Of a stretch of DNA of 64,000 bases, positions 8,671-16,026 are shown in pieces; within the stretch, counting starts at the first letter, position 1; the number at the start of each line of letters is the position of its first letter. Source of the DNA: Leptospira saintgironsiae (GTDB taxonomy: Bacteria > Spirochaetota > Leptospiria > Leptospirales > Leptospiraceae); contig NZ_NPDR01000005.1 in NCBI RefSeq assembly GCF_002811765.1, positions 62,001-126,000 on the forward strand. The letters are read 5' to 3'. The position numbers were made by a program, and so were the translations under genes. The notes beneath the pieces are model-generated. The model saw only the letters and a list, made by a program, of their open reading frames with translations. It had not been told where the DNA came from and ran no database searches.

Positions 8671-8683
8671 GAGGATCCAAGGT

Positions 8684-9577
8684 ATGGGCGAGCATTTTCC
8701 ATATATAAAATTCCTCTCGGATATCATTGATTCCGGGGTTTGGGCCACTTTATCCCCGGCCGCAAAGACTCTTTATCTCGTCCTGCTTAAATTTAGTGAC
8801 CAGACCTTTAAGCCAGTCTGGCCCAGTAACGAAAGCTTGATCCGACTCACCGGCTTAAAGACTAAAAAATCTATTAACGAAGGAAAGAAAGACCTAGTAA
8901 GAGCGGGCCTTCTTCAATTTGTTCCTGGGACCGGGCATAAGAATTCCACTTATTATTTTTGCTTCAACTATCCGGGTTCCAGAATTCCACCTCAGGGGGT
9001 TATTTTTGGAAACCCCGGAGGGGGATTGGGATCGACCCCAGGGGTGTTGGCAGGTAGCCCGGAGAGGGGTGGAAATGGAAACCCAAACAATATAAATATA
9101 ACCATCCATAATACCCAAAACCAAAAACCTAGTTTGGAAAAGAAAGAATTGAGTTTAGATTCTTTAAGAGAACGTTACGGAGATGATATCTTGTCCGAGG
9201 CAATGGAAATTGCGAAGGCACAAGGACTTGGTGAAAATTTACATTATATTCGAGGCATTTGCAAAAACCTGTCCGGAACCAAACGGCCGAATTTTGAGCA
9301 CGCCTCCCCCATCCAATCTCAGGACCTGGGACATTCTTCAGGAAAAGAAGCTTCTTGGATTGGATTTTTAGAATGGTGTAAGGGGAATCTTTCTAGAAGC
9401 AGCGTAGAAGTATTGGAAAAACTTCAGGTAGAACCGGACGGTAAGACTCTTTTGGTAAAAGATCCACTTCCTGAGACACTTAGGATGATCATTACAAAGT
9501 ACTTCACAGACAAAATCCACCCCTCGATACTGGTTATATTTTCTGCAAAAGCCGAAGAAAACCGGGTACATGTTTAA
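8684..9577 (+). CDS. Replication-initiator-like protein (winged-helix N-terminus)
   Basis: About 297 residues from the ATG at 8684, chosen because GAGGA sits 8 bases upstream. An in-frame ATG at 8612 would add 24 residues but has no ribosome site. Residues 1-100 look like the winged-helix domain found in plasmid/phage initiators and related HTH_36 proteins: WATLSPAAKTLYLVLLKFSD, then WPSNESLIRLTGL and KKDLVRAGLL. A Gly/Asn-rich linker follows, then a C-terminal domain. It sits directly after parAB across a repeat-rich region, so a Rep role for this replicon is the natural reading. It could also be a phage-type regulator. Confidence 0.68.
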   Translation: MGEHFPYIKFLSDIIDSGVWATLSPAAKTLYLVLLKFSDQTFKPVWPSNESLIRLTGLKTKKSINEGKKDLVRAGLLQFVPGTGHKNSTYYFCFNYPGSRIPPQGVIFGNPGGGLGSTPGVLAGSPERGGNGNPNNINITIHNTQNQKPSLEKKELSLDSLRERYGDDILSEAMEIAKAQGLGENLHYIRGICKNLSGTKRPNFEHASPIQSQDLGHSSGKEASWIGFLEWCKGNLSRSSVEVLEKLQVEPDGKTLLVKDPLPETLRMIITKYFTDKIHPSILVIFSAKAEENRVHV

Positions 9578-9598
9578 AAGGACCACGTTAAAGCTCTT

Positions 9599-12106
9599 AT
9601 GAATGAAGAATCCATCCGGATCAGCCATCCTCGACAAGTTAAAGTAAACGAAATTAAGACCAAAGGTACGTTCGAATTTAAGGAAGGAGGACTTCGTTCT
9701 TATTCTGAGCAGTTGGACCATCCTGGTGTTGGGGTCTTGACCTTGGTTTTAAATCCAGGCTCTAGTTTTAATCAGATCAAATTACATCAGTCGGAACAAT
9801 CCGGCACATTCTTCCCTGACTCTTTTAAATTCGAAATTTCTTTGGATGGAAAAGTTTGGGAGCCGATCCTGCAAGAAACAGGTTTCAGAAGATTGAATAA
9901 AAAAGTGGGACAATGGAACTTCTCCTTGGTCCGCGCTAACTTCCTAAAATTGGTCAGTAAGGTTTCTGAAAAAGAAGGAGCCAAATTCAAAGTTTCTATA
10001 GGTGCTTTGGAAGTTGGGATCTCAGGAGTCACTAAATTAGAAGTGAGTTCCGAGAAAGACAGATTCTGGGTAAAAGAAAATCTAATAGATGAAAGACCTG
10101 ATTACGGCTGGTCTTCTGTGGAATCAAATCAACCTAAGGAAGAATTTTTCCTAATGGATCTTGGTTCTATCAGTAGAGTGAATGAGTTGAGAGTTCTTAC
10201 GCCGAAAGACGGTCACTTACCTTTTCCCGAAACGTTTACTGTATATTATAGCGAAGACGATCTGACCTGGAATCAACTTTTGGAAGAGAACCAATTCTTA
10301 TCTGAATTGGGAACTTGGTACCAATGGAGATTTTTACCTACGAATATTCGCTTTTTGAAATTCGTTTCTCGTCCTCGCAAAATCCAAAATAAAGAGAAAT
10401 ATTCTGCAAGCATTGTAGAAGTAGAATTATACGCGGCTCCATACTTAAGCGAGCTAACTCATAAGCCAACTGCTGAGCCTTTGCCATATGCAACTGTTCT
10501 TAGATCGGGTCTGGTTCGACTCGCAATTGACGGAGAAACTTCTGAAGGTGCCGCAGTTCAGGCAAATGACAGAAGATTAAGAGACGGTTCTACTGAGTAT
10601 AAAGGTATCGTAGAACTTGCTTCTGATGGGGAAGATAAAGAAGGCGTTGTTGTCCAAGGTAACGACAGAAGATTAAAACATTCTACTGAGGCCGCTTATG
10701 GTCTAGTGCGTTTAGCTGGGAACGGCGAAAATCGGGCAGATAGAGTTGTGCAAGGGAACGATGATCGTTTAAAACCTTCTTCTACCCAAAGTTTTGGTAT
10801 TGTTGAACTTGCGGAGAATGGTGAGACCAAAGAAGGTGCTGTTGTTCAGGGAAATGACGATCGTCTGAAGCATGCAACAAATCAAAAATTCGGTCTGGTT
10901 CAATTGGCTCCTCCTGGAGATGCAACTCCTGGAAAAGTGGTCACTTCCGATGATCCAAGACTCAGACATGCTACCACAGAAAGTACAGGTATTTTAAGAT
11001 TTGCTTCTAATGGAGAAGAATCTGCGGATGCTGCAGTTCAGGGGAATGATAAGAGATTAAAAATTTCTACACCTCAATCTTATGGGATTGTGAAACTTGC
11101 TCGTTCCGGTGAAGCAAAAGAAGGTGCAGTTGTCCAAGGTGATGACGAAAGATTACGTAACGCAAGCACTGAATATCCAGGTATAGTAACTGTTGCACCT
11201 AAAGGGAAATCTATTCCTGGTCATGTGGTTTCTTCTGATGATCCTAGATTGTCGGATGCAAGACAGCCTCTTCCCCACACTCATGATTACGCTCCTAAAG
11301 AGCATGATTTCAGTTCTCATACTGGATATCTGAGACTAAAAGGTTCTGTAGAAGCTCCTTATGCGAATATCTCCCCTCCTCCTGAGAATGCAGGACTTGC
11401 ATATGCAAGAAATGAGAGCGAAAAAGGAGCAGGTATTGTAGGCTCCGGTAGGTTCTCCGGGATCTTGGGCTTCGGAGAAAAATTCGGAGTCAGAGGCGAT
11501 AGCGCCTCTGGAGAAAAAGAATCCGCAGGTATTTTAGGTCTGGCCAAAAGAGGATTTGGTGGATGGTTTCATTCTAGATCCGGCCATGCATTATATGCTA
11601 GCGGGAAAGGGATCCCAAGTCTGAACGAAACTGGTTCAGGTAAAGCGATCTTGGCAGAAGGTGATTCTGATTTCCTTGGAACAGTATATCTCCAAACCGG
11701 AAAAGGTACGGATTGTATCGCTAAATTTTTCCCTGTTCAGTCTTCGGATGTGATTGCGGAAGGTGATCTTCTTGCAATGGGAGAAGATGGTAAACTTCAT
11801 AAATCCAGACAACCAAACGCTACGAATATAGTAGGTGTCGCAGTAAAATCTGCAGCATTAGTTTTGGGCGATAAACCACAGGCAGAAGGGCAATGGCTTG
11901 TAGCAATTGCAGGAGTGGTGCTTGCGAATGTGGAAGCTCAATCTTATCCTGTACAGCCTGGTGACCTATTATGTTCTGGTCTTACCGGAGGACATGCGGT
12001 CAGAGTCGCACCTGAAAATTTAAAACCTGGCGCGCTTGTAGCAAAATCTCTGGGCTTACAAAGAAATGGCAGAGGACCTATTCAGGTCCTACTCTGCTGT
12101 AGTTGA
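9599..12106 (+). CDS. Discoidin-like protein with eight 32-residue fibre repeats
   Basis: An 835-residue protein. Residues 1-140 and 150-290 look like two F5/8-type (discoidin) beta-sandwich modules, which bind carbohydrate or lipid. Residues about 303-560 hold eight tandem repeats of roughly 32 residues with the pattern GIVxLAxxGExxEGxVVQGN followed by DxRL. The last repeat leads into DPRLSDARQPLPHTHDY, a string familiar from phage tail-fibre proteins. The C-terminal 120 residues have the pattern VVGVA..GDLLxSG..PGALVAKSLG seen at the ends of large surface and fibre proteins. There is no signal peptide, which fits a fibre or a non-classical route. It precedes metF by 32 bases, so cotranscription is possible. 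Confidence 0.75.
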   Translation: MNEESIRISHPRQVKVNEIKTKGTFEFKEGGLRSYSEQLDHPGVGVLTLVLNPGSSFNQIKLHQSEQSGTFFPDSFKFEISLDGKVWEPILQETGFRRLNKKVGQWNFSLVRANFLKLVSKVSEKEGAKFKVSIGALEVGISGVTKLEVSSEKDRFWVKENLIDERPDYGWSSVESNQPKEEFFLMDLGSISRVNELRVLTPKDGHLPFPETFTVYYSEDDLTWNQLLEENQFLSELGTWYQWRFLPTNIRFLKFVSRPRKIQNKEKYSASIVEVELYAAPYLSELTHKPTAEPLPYATVLRSGLVRLAIDGETSEGAAVQANDRRLRDGSTEYKGIVELASDGEDKEGVVVQGNDRRLKHSTEAAYGLVRLAGNGENRADRVVQGNDDRLKPSSTQSFGIVELAENGETKEGAVVQGNDDRLKHATNQKFGLVQLAPPGDATPGKVVTSDDPRLRHATTESTGILRFASNGEESADAAVQGNDKRLKISTPQSYGIVKLARSGEAKEGAVVQGDDERLRNASTEYPGIVTVAPKGKSIPGHVVSSDDPRLSDARQPLPHTHDYAPKEHDFSSHTGYLRLKGSVEAPYANISPPPENAGLAYARNESEKGAGIVGSGRFSGILGFGEKFGVRGDSASGEKESAGILGLAKRGFGGWFHSRSGHALYASGKGIPSLNETGSGKAILAEGDSDFLGTVYLQTGKGTDCIAKFFPVQSSDVIAEGDLLAMGEDGKLHKSRQPNATNIVGVAVKSAALVLGDKPQAEGQWLVAIAGVVLANVEAQSYPVQPGDLLCSGLTGGHAVRVAPENLKPGALVAKSLGLQRNGRGPIQVLLCCS
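10507..11262 (+). repeat. Eight tandem 96-base coding repeats
   Basis: These are the DNA units behind the eight 32-residue repeats of the fibre-like protein. Each begins with Gly-(Ile/Leu)-Val and contains a conserved (G/S)(N/D)D-x-RL motif. The nucleotide sequences have diverged, so the array is old rather than a recent slippage product. Boundaries are approximate. Confidence 0.75.
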
Positions 12107-12110
12107 AAAA

Positions 12111-12130
12111 TTCCCCACACTTGTGGGGAA
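12111..12130 (+). promoter_or_regulatory. metF: Strong hairpin covering the metF ribosome-binding site
   Basis: TTCCCCACA and TGTGGGGAA are perfect 9-base arms separated by two bases. The right arm contains GGGGAA, the Shine-Dalgarno region of the metF ATG at 12139. No T run follows, so it is not an intrinsic terminator. It more likely limits translation of metF or protects the 3' end of the upstream message. Its role is inferred from position only. Confidence 0.6.
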
Positions 12131-12138
12131 AGGTTAGA

Positions 12139-13011
12139 ATGAAAAAGATATTAGAAATTTATAAAACGGCCAAAACGCCGGTGTACTCTTTCGAGTTTTT
12201 TCCTCCTAAAACTCCGGAAGGAGAGACAAAATTATTCGAAGCCGTGGAAGAATTATCCAAGGTAAGTCCAGGTTATATCACTGTGACTTACGGAGCTGGA
12301 GGTTCTACTCGGGACAAAACGATCCGTATTACTTCTGAATTGGCTAAAAAGTTCTCACTTCCTGCGGCGGCGCATTTTACCTGCGTGGGCGGAAATAAAG
12401 ACGAGATCAGGGTTATATTAAACCAGATCCGAGAATCCGGGATCGAAAACTTAATGGCTCTCCGAGGAGATCCTCCTAAGGGAGAAGAGGCTTTCAAAAA
12501 GGTAGAAGGCGGATTTGGTTACGCAAGTGAACTTATCTCTTTTATTAAAGAAGAAGGTTTCGATTTCTGTATGGGAGCAGCTTGTTACCCTGAAAAACAT
12601 CCGGAAGCTTCGAATCTAGAATCCGATGTGGATAACCTAAAACGCAAAGTGGATTCGGGTGCTTCTTACCTTGTTTCTCAATTATTTTTTAAAAATTCAA
12701 ATTTTGAATCTTTCTTAAATCTGATCCGTCAAAAAGGGATCAATGTGCCTGTGATCCCAGGGATCATGCCGATTACTTCTTTTACTCAGATTGAAAGATT
12801 TAAGGCAATGGCTGCCTGCGAATTTCCTGAAAAACTAGTTTCTGATCTGGAAGAAGTGAAGGATCAGCCGGAAGAATTTTATAAAAGAAGTATCAACTTC
12901 TCAGTAAACCAATGCCGCGAACTGGTCAAGATGGGAGCTCCAGGAATTCATCTTTATACCCTAAACCAATCTCCTGCGAGTTTGGATATAGTTAGAGAAC
13001 TGAAAAATTAA
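12139..13011 (+). CDS. metF: 5,10-methylenetetrahydrofolate reductase
   Basis: A 290-residue FAD enzyme that reduces methylene-THF to 5-methyl-THF for methionine synthesis. It has the TIM-barrel MetF signature: YSFEFFPPKT with the catalytic Glu at 19, VTYGAGGSTRDKT near residue 57, LMALRGDPP near 112, and GAACYPEKHP. I chose the ATG at 12139 because GGGGAAAGG precedes it. A TTG at 12103 is also in frame but has no ribosome site and would overlap the previous gene. In pathogenic Leptospira metF is one of the housekeeping genes carried by chromosome II, which fits the replicon genes nearby. Confidence 0.95.
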   Translation: MKKILEIYKTAKTPVYSFEFFPPKTPEGETKLFEAVEELSKVSPGYITVTYGAGGSTRDKTIRITSELAKKFSLPAAAHFTCVGGNKDEIRVILNQIRESGIENLMALRGDPPKGEEAFKKVEGGFGYASELISFIKEEGFDFCMGAACYPEKHPEASNLESDVDNLKRKVDSGASYLVSQLFFKNSNFESFLNLIRQKGINVPVIPGIMPITSFTQIERFKAMAACEFPEKLVSDLEEVKDQPEEFYKRSINFSVNQCRELVKMGAPGIHLYTLNQSPASLDIVRELKN

Positions 13012-13835
13012 AGGAATAAGTCCTTCTCTTTTTCTGGAGGAAGTAATCCTGTCTCGAGGGCCTTTTGCTGTAATAAGCGGATTGCCCTTTCCCCTTCTTT
13101 TCCTAAACTTTTAGAAAATTCGTTCACGTACAGATCTATATGCGCATCCGCCACTTCTCTTGTAGTGGTTTGAGAATGTTTTAAAATATAATCGTACATA
13201 CTTTCTCTATTTTGGTAAGCAAGAGATAGGCTTTCCTTAATCGCCGAATCCAGGTCATGCTTTACTTGAGCGGAAAGATCTCTGCGGATTGCGATACATC
13301 CAAGTGGAATATGCGCACCTGTTGTGCCTTCCCACCATTCTCCTAAATCTTCTACCTTGGCGAGCCCTCTTGATTCGTAGGTGAATCTTTCTTCGTGAAT
13401 GACGATCCCGAAATCAGCTTCTCCATTTTTTACTTTGTCCAAGATGAGATCATAGCGTGTGGGAACTGGTGTGAAGTCCCCGTTTAAATATAGATGTGTA
13501 AGTAAGTTGGCGGTAGTCCAAAGTCCTGGGACTAGGATTTTTTTTCCGTTAGGAGTTCCTACCGAGGCACCTGCTTTTTTTACGATGATGGGGCCGCAGT
13601 TCCTACCAAGTGCAGATCCGCTATCTAAAAGAGAATATTTGTCCGCCACATGGAATAAAGCTGCGAATGAAATTTTCGTGGCTTGGAATTTTCCTTTATC
13701 GGCGAATTGGTTCAGTTGTTCCACATCGTATAATTCTTCTTTTATAGAAAATGGCGCCTTGGTTTTTGCGGAGATAAGATGATAGAAGATGAATGTGTCG
13801 TTCGGACAGGGAGAATATGCCAGACTGAGTTCCAT
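13008..13835 (-). CDS. mqnD: 1,4-dihydroxy-6-naphthoate synthase (MqnD-like)
   Basis: About 275 residues. It starts LSLAYSPCPNDTFIFYHL, the characteristic N-terminus of MqnD, which converts cyclic dehypoxanthine futalosine to dihydroxynaphthoate in the futalosine route to menaquinone. The fold is that of periplasmic-binding-type proteins but without a signal peptide, so it is cytosolic. DFGIVIHEERFTY and IPLGCIAI also fit the family. The ATG at 13835 is preferred over a TTG 12 bases upstream. It overlaps the end of metF by 4 bases in convergent orientation. MqnA and MqnD are related, and the sequence looks more like MqnD. Confidence 0.85.
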   Translation of the reverse strand: MELSLAYSPCPNDTFIFYHLISAKTKAPFSIKEELYDVEQLNQFADKGKFQATKISFAALFHVADKYSLLDSGSALGRNCGPIIVKKAGASVGTPNGKKILVPGLWTTANLLTHLYLNGDFTPVPTRYDLILDKVKNGEADFGIVIHEERFTYESRGLAKVEDLGEWWEGTTGAHIPLGCIAIRRDLSAQVKHDLDSAIKESLSLAYQNRESMYDYILKHSQTTTREVADAHIDLYVNEFSKSLGKEGERAIRLLQQKALETGLLPPEKEKDLFL

Positions 13836-13932
13836 TCTTCCAGGCAATCAGTTCTGATTCTTTTGAAAACGAAAAAAGGAGGTGGAAGGAACACCTGCCC
13901 TTAGGTCTATTGGAAAAGAATCGTAGGCTCCC

Positions 13933-14835
13933 TTGGATATCATTTCGAATTCCCACTCTCATAAATTCCCAAAATTGGATGGGCTTCTCCCCTTTCATAC
14001 GATTGCTATGGATCTGGATGGAACACTTCTGGATTCTAGGGCTTCTATTTCTAGTTTAAATCATTATGTTTTGCAGTCCGCATTGGACCAAGGAGTTGGG
14101 CTGATTATCGCTACGGGTAGAAGGTTCTCTTCTGCTCTTCCATATGCTCAGGAGTTTCGGGGAAATGTGACCGTGGTGGCCAATAATGGGCAGGTGCTCC
14201 GAAGTTCTCCCGATGGAGAAAGAATTTCGGAAACATATATTTCTGAAAAGGCAACATTTGCAGTTTTATCTTTGGGAAAGAAGAAGGGCCACTCTCCCCT
14301 CCTTCATGTAGACCGCTTCGAAGAGGGGATCGATATTTTAATCGAGTCTCCGATCACGGATGAAAAATATCATAATTATTCGGGCGGAGATATTGCGAGA
14401 ACCAAGGTGGTTTCAGATCTTCTGGAACATTCCTCCGATCGTGTGCTTGTAGTATGTTATCTTTCCTTAATAAAGGAAGAATTGATCGAATTAGAAAAGG
14501 AGCTTCTGGCTTTGCCTGAGTCTTCAGAATATAGGACTGTGATCACTAAAATTCCTGGAGTTTCTTATTGTTTAGAAGTTTTGGAAAAAGGGGTTTCCAA
14601 GTGGACTGCAATCCAGTCTTATTTGAAAATTTCAGGTTTAGATGAGGCTGGAGTCATCTCTTTCGGAGACGAATTGAATGATAGAGAAATGCTTTTTTCT
14701 TCCGGATATGGATTTGCGATGAAGAATGCAGTGCAGAGTCTGAAAGAAGGCGCTTCTTATATTACTAAATATTCGAATAATGAAGATGGTATTGCGATGA
14801 CTCTTTTGGAATTATCCCTACTTTCGTTTAGATAA
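13933..14835 (+). CDS. Cof-type HAD superfamily phosphatase
   Basis: About 300 residues with HAD motif I at MDLDGTLLDS (Asp27 and Asp29), motif II in IIATGRR, a central cap domain, and motif III/IV at GDELNDREML near residue 253. Cof-type proteins dephosphorylate sugar phosphates, flavin mononucleotide or similar small substrates. The true substrate cannot be read from the sequence. The start is uncertain: a stop codon lies 7 bases before the TTG at 13933, and the first ATG (14008) would cut into the motif I strand. A TTG start at 13933 or 13972 is therefore likely. It overlaps the next minus-strand gene by 18 bases. Confidence 0.85.
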   Translation: MDIISNSHSHKFPKLDGLLPFHTIAMDLDGTLLDSRASISSLNHYVLQSALDQGVGLIIATGRRFSSALPYAQEFRGNVTVVANNGQVLRSSPDGERISETYISEKATFAVLSLGKKKGHSPLLHVDRFEEGIDILIESPITDEKYHNYSGGDIARTKVVSDLLEHSSDRVLVVCYLSLIKEELIELEKELLALPESSEYRTVITKIPGVSYCLEVLEKGVSKWTAIQSYLKISGLDEAGVISFGDELNDREMLFSSGYGFAMKNAVQSLKEGASYITKYSNNEDGIAMTLLELSLLSFR

Positions 14836-15105
14836 GACTTTTTGATTTTTATCAATCTTTACTTCGCAAGAGGAGCAAGCGACTTCGTAACAACCGAAAC
14901 TTGTCTCCGTACTTTGGGCTTTGCTAAATAAACCTTTAATGGAAGAAGCAAGCGGAAAGCTCAAATAAACCGCTGCAGAGCCAACAACTAGATATACAAT
15001 TTTATCTTGGAAGCCTATGTCCCAAACCATAAGGTCATTTTGAAATTCGTTCTCAACACATGCAAGAGGAATATTTTTCGGATCTCTCTGACAGTATTTT
15101 GACAA
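14818..15105 (-). CDS. Small Cys-containing membrane protein, hypothetical
   Basis: Up to 95 residues, with a hydrophobic segment at about 36-55 (KIVYLVVGSAAVYLSFPLA) and a C-terminal tail with CYEVACSSC that could bind a metal. The longest form starts at a TTG (15105) that lies inside the hem-box before hemA. A start at Met26 (15030) is therefore also possible and would leave the heme promoter outside the gene. It is divergent from hemA, so a HemR effect on it is conceivable. I do not recognise the family, and the gene is only moderately supported. Confidence 0.5.
   Translation of the reverse strand: MSKYCQRDPKNIPLACVENEFQNDLMVWDIGFQDKIVYLVVGSAAVYLSFPLASSIKGLFSKAQSTETSFGCYEVACSSCEVKIDKNQKVLSKRK
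15089..15104 (+). promoter_or_regulatory. Hem-box (HemR operator) upstream of hemA
   Basis: TGACA-gtattt-TGACA is a perfect match to TGACA-N6-TGACA, the direct repeat described, as I recall, as the binding site of the Leptospira response regulator HemR. It ends 34 bases before the hemA start codon, and a HemK/HemR-like pair is encoded within the same operon. The system is thus likely autoregulatory. The direct repeat is on the plus strand, facing hemA. Confidence 0.85.
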
Positions 15106-15138
15106 ATAAGGCCCTGAATCAGGTATGATCGAAGATAG

Positions 15139-16026
15139 ATGTGGTCCACATTACAAGTTTTTCACTCTGAATCTTCCGACAGGGATTTGCTCTCTCTTCC
15201 CGACGCGTTTTCTTGGAAGACTTGTATGCGCACTGTTCTTGTTTCAGATTCCAGGATCCATCCTCATCCGGAAAATCTTCCTGCTCATTGGGAAAGTAAA
15301 ACTGGTTACGAAGCATATCGACTTCTTCTCGAAATTATCTCCGGTTTAAGATCTAAATTATTTGGAGAGACAGAAGTTCTCTCTCAGTTCAGACAAAGAT
15401 TCCAAGAAGTTCCTGATCTTGCTTTCGGAGATTATCTGGCAAAACTCAGAGACAATCTGATTGAAGATTGTAGAACTCTTCGTTCTGGGTATTTGCAAAA
15501 TTTAGGAGAACAATCTTACGGTGGTTTGGCGGATAAATATTTGTCCGAAGCTTTAAATCCTCCTAAGGAAATTGTACTTTTTGGGACCGGTCAGCTTGCT
15601 GAAAAAATCTTACCTTGGCTTTCTCATTCTAATAGAACTACCAAGATTGTAGGACGTAATTCAAATCGTTTGGAATTTTTATCTTCTGTTTCCGGTTCTA
15701 CTTCTTACCTGATGGAAGATTGGTCTCCGAATGGAGAAGCATGGGTGATCGCAGCACCAATGGACTGCTCTGCTTGGATGGATAAATTGGTTCCAGGCAA
15801 TCTGGTCCTAGATTTTAGAGAAGAACCTTTAGAGGAATCTTGGCCCTCAGATATCGTATATATTTCCTTTGCAGAAATGCTTTCTTCCTTGAAAGAAACA
15901 GAAGAAAGAACTAGAAAAGTAAAGGAAGAATTAAAATCCGTTTTAGACGAGCTTTTAGAAGAAAGAGAACTGGAAGCTCATCAATTTGTATTCGGTTGGG
16001 ATGACCTACCTTGTCCGACGTTTTAA
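15139..16026 (+). CDS. hemA: Glutamyl-tRNA reductase, short form
   Basis: A 295-residue enzyme that reduces glutamyl-tRNA to glutamate semialdehyde, the first step of C5 heme synthesis. KTCMRT at 27-32 matches the STCNRTE motif with the catalytic Cys (29), GLRSKLFGETEVLSQFR matches GLDSxVxGExQIxxQ, and IVLFGTGQLAEKI is the NADP-binding loop. It is far shorter than the usual 410-430 residues. The C-terminal dimerisation domain is missing and the first beta strands are shortened. A stop codon lies directly before the ATG. It is the first gene of the heme operon, 34 bases after the hem-box, and overlaps hemC by 16 bases. Confidence 0.88.
   Translation: MWSTLQVFHSESSDRDLLSLPDAFSWKTCMRTVLVSDSRIHPHPENLPAHWESKTGYEAYRLLLEIISGLRSKLFGETEVLSQFRQRFQEVPDLAFGDYLAKLRDNLIEDCRTLRSGYLQNLGEQSYGGLADKYLSEALNPPKEIVLFGTGQLAEKILPWLSHSNRTTKIVGRNSNRLEFLSSVSGSTSYLMEDWSPNGEAWVIAAPMDCSAWMDKLVPGNLVLDFREEPLEESWPSDIVYISFAEMLSSLKETEERTRKVKEELKSVLDELLEERELEAHQFVFGWDDLPCPTF

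Larger units (their letters stand above)
8298..8683. other. Possible replication origin and control region between parB1 and rep
   Basis: This gene-free stretch is full of short inverted repeats: AGTACA-aaca-TGTACT at 8353-8368, TATGT-g-ACATA at 8440-8450, CCCCTGG-ttca-CCAGGGG at 8536-8553, GACATAAG-taac-CTTATGTC at 8586-8605, and TTTTGCC/GGCAAAA at 8652-8670. A TGTCGGA half site at 8602-8608 matches the arms of the palindromes flanking the parA1 promoter. Position between parAB and an initiator gene, plus this density of repeats, makes it a candidate origin or copy-control region. I saw no iteron array and no clear DnaA box. Confidence 0.45.

Noticed and set aside
10507..11262. CRISPR-like array
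   Set aside because: The 96-base periodicity is in-frame protein repeats with diverged DNA and no spacers.
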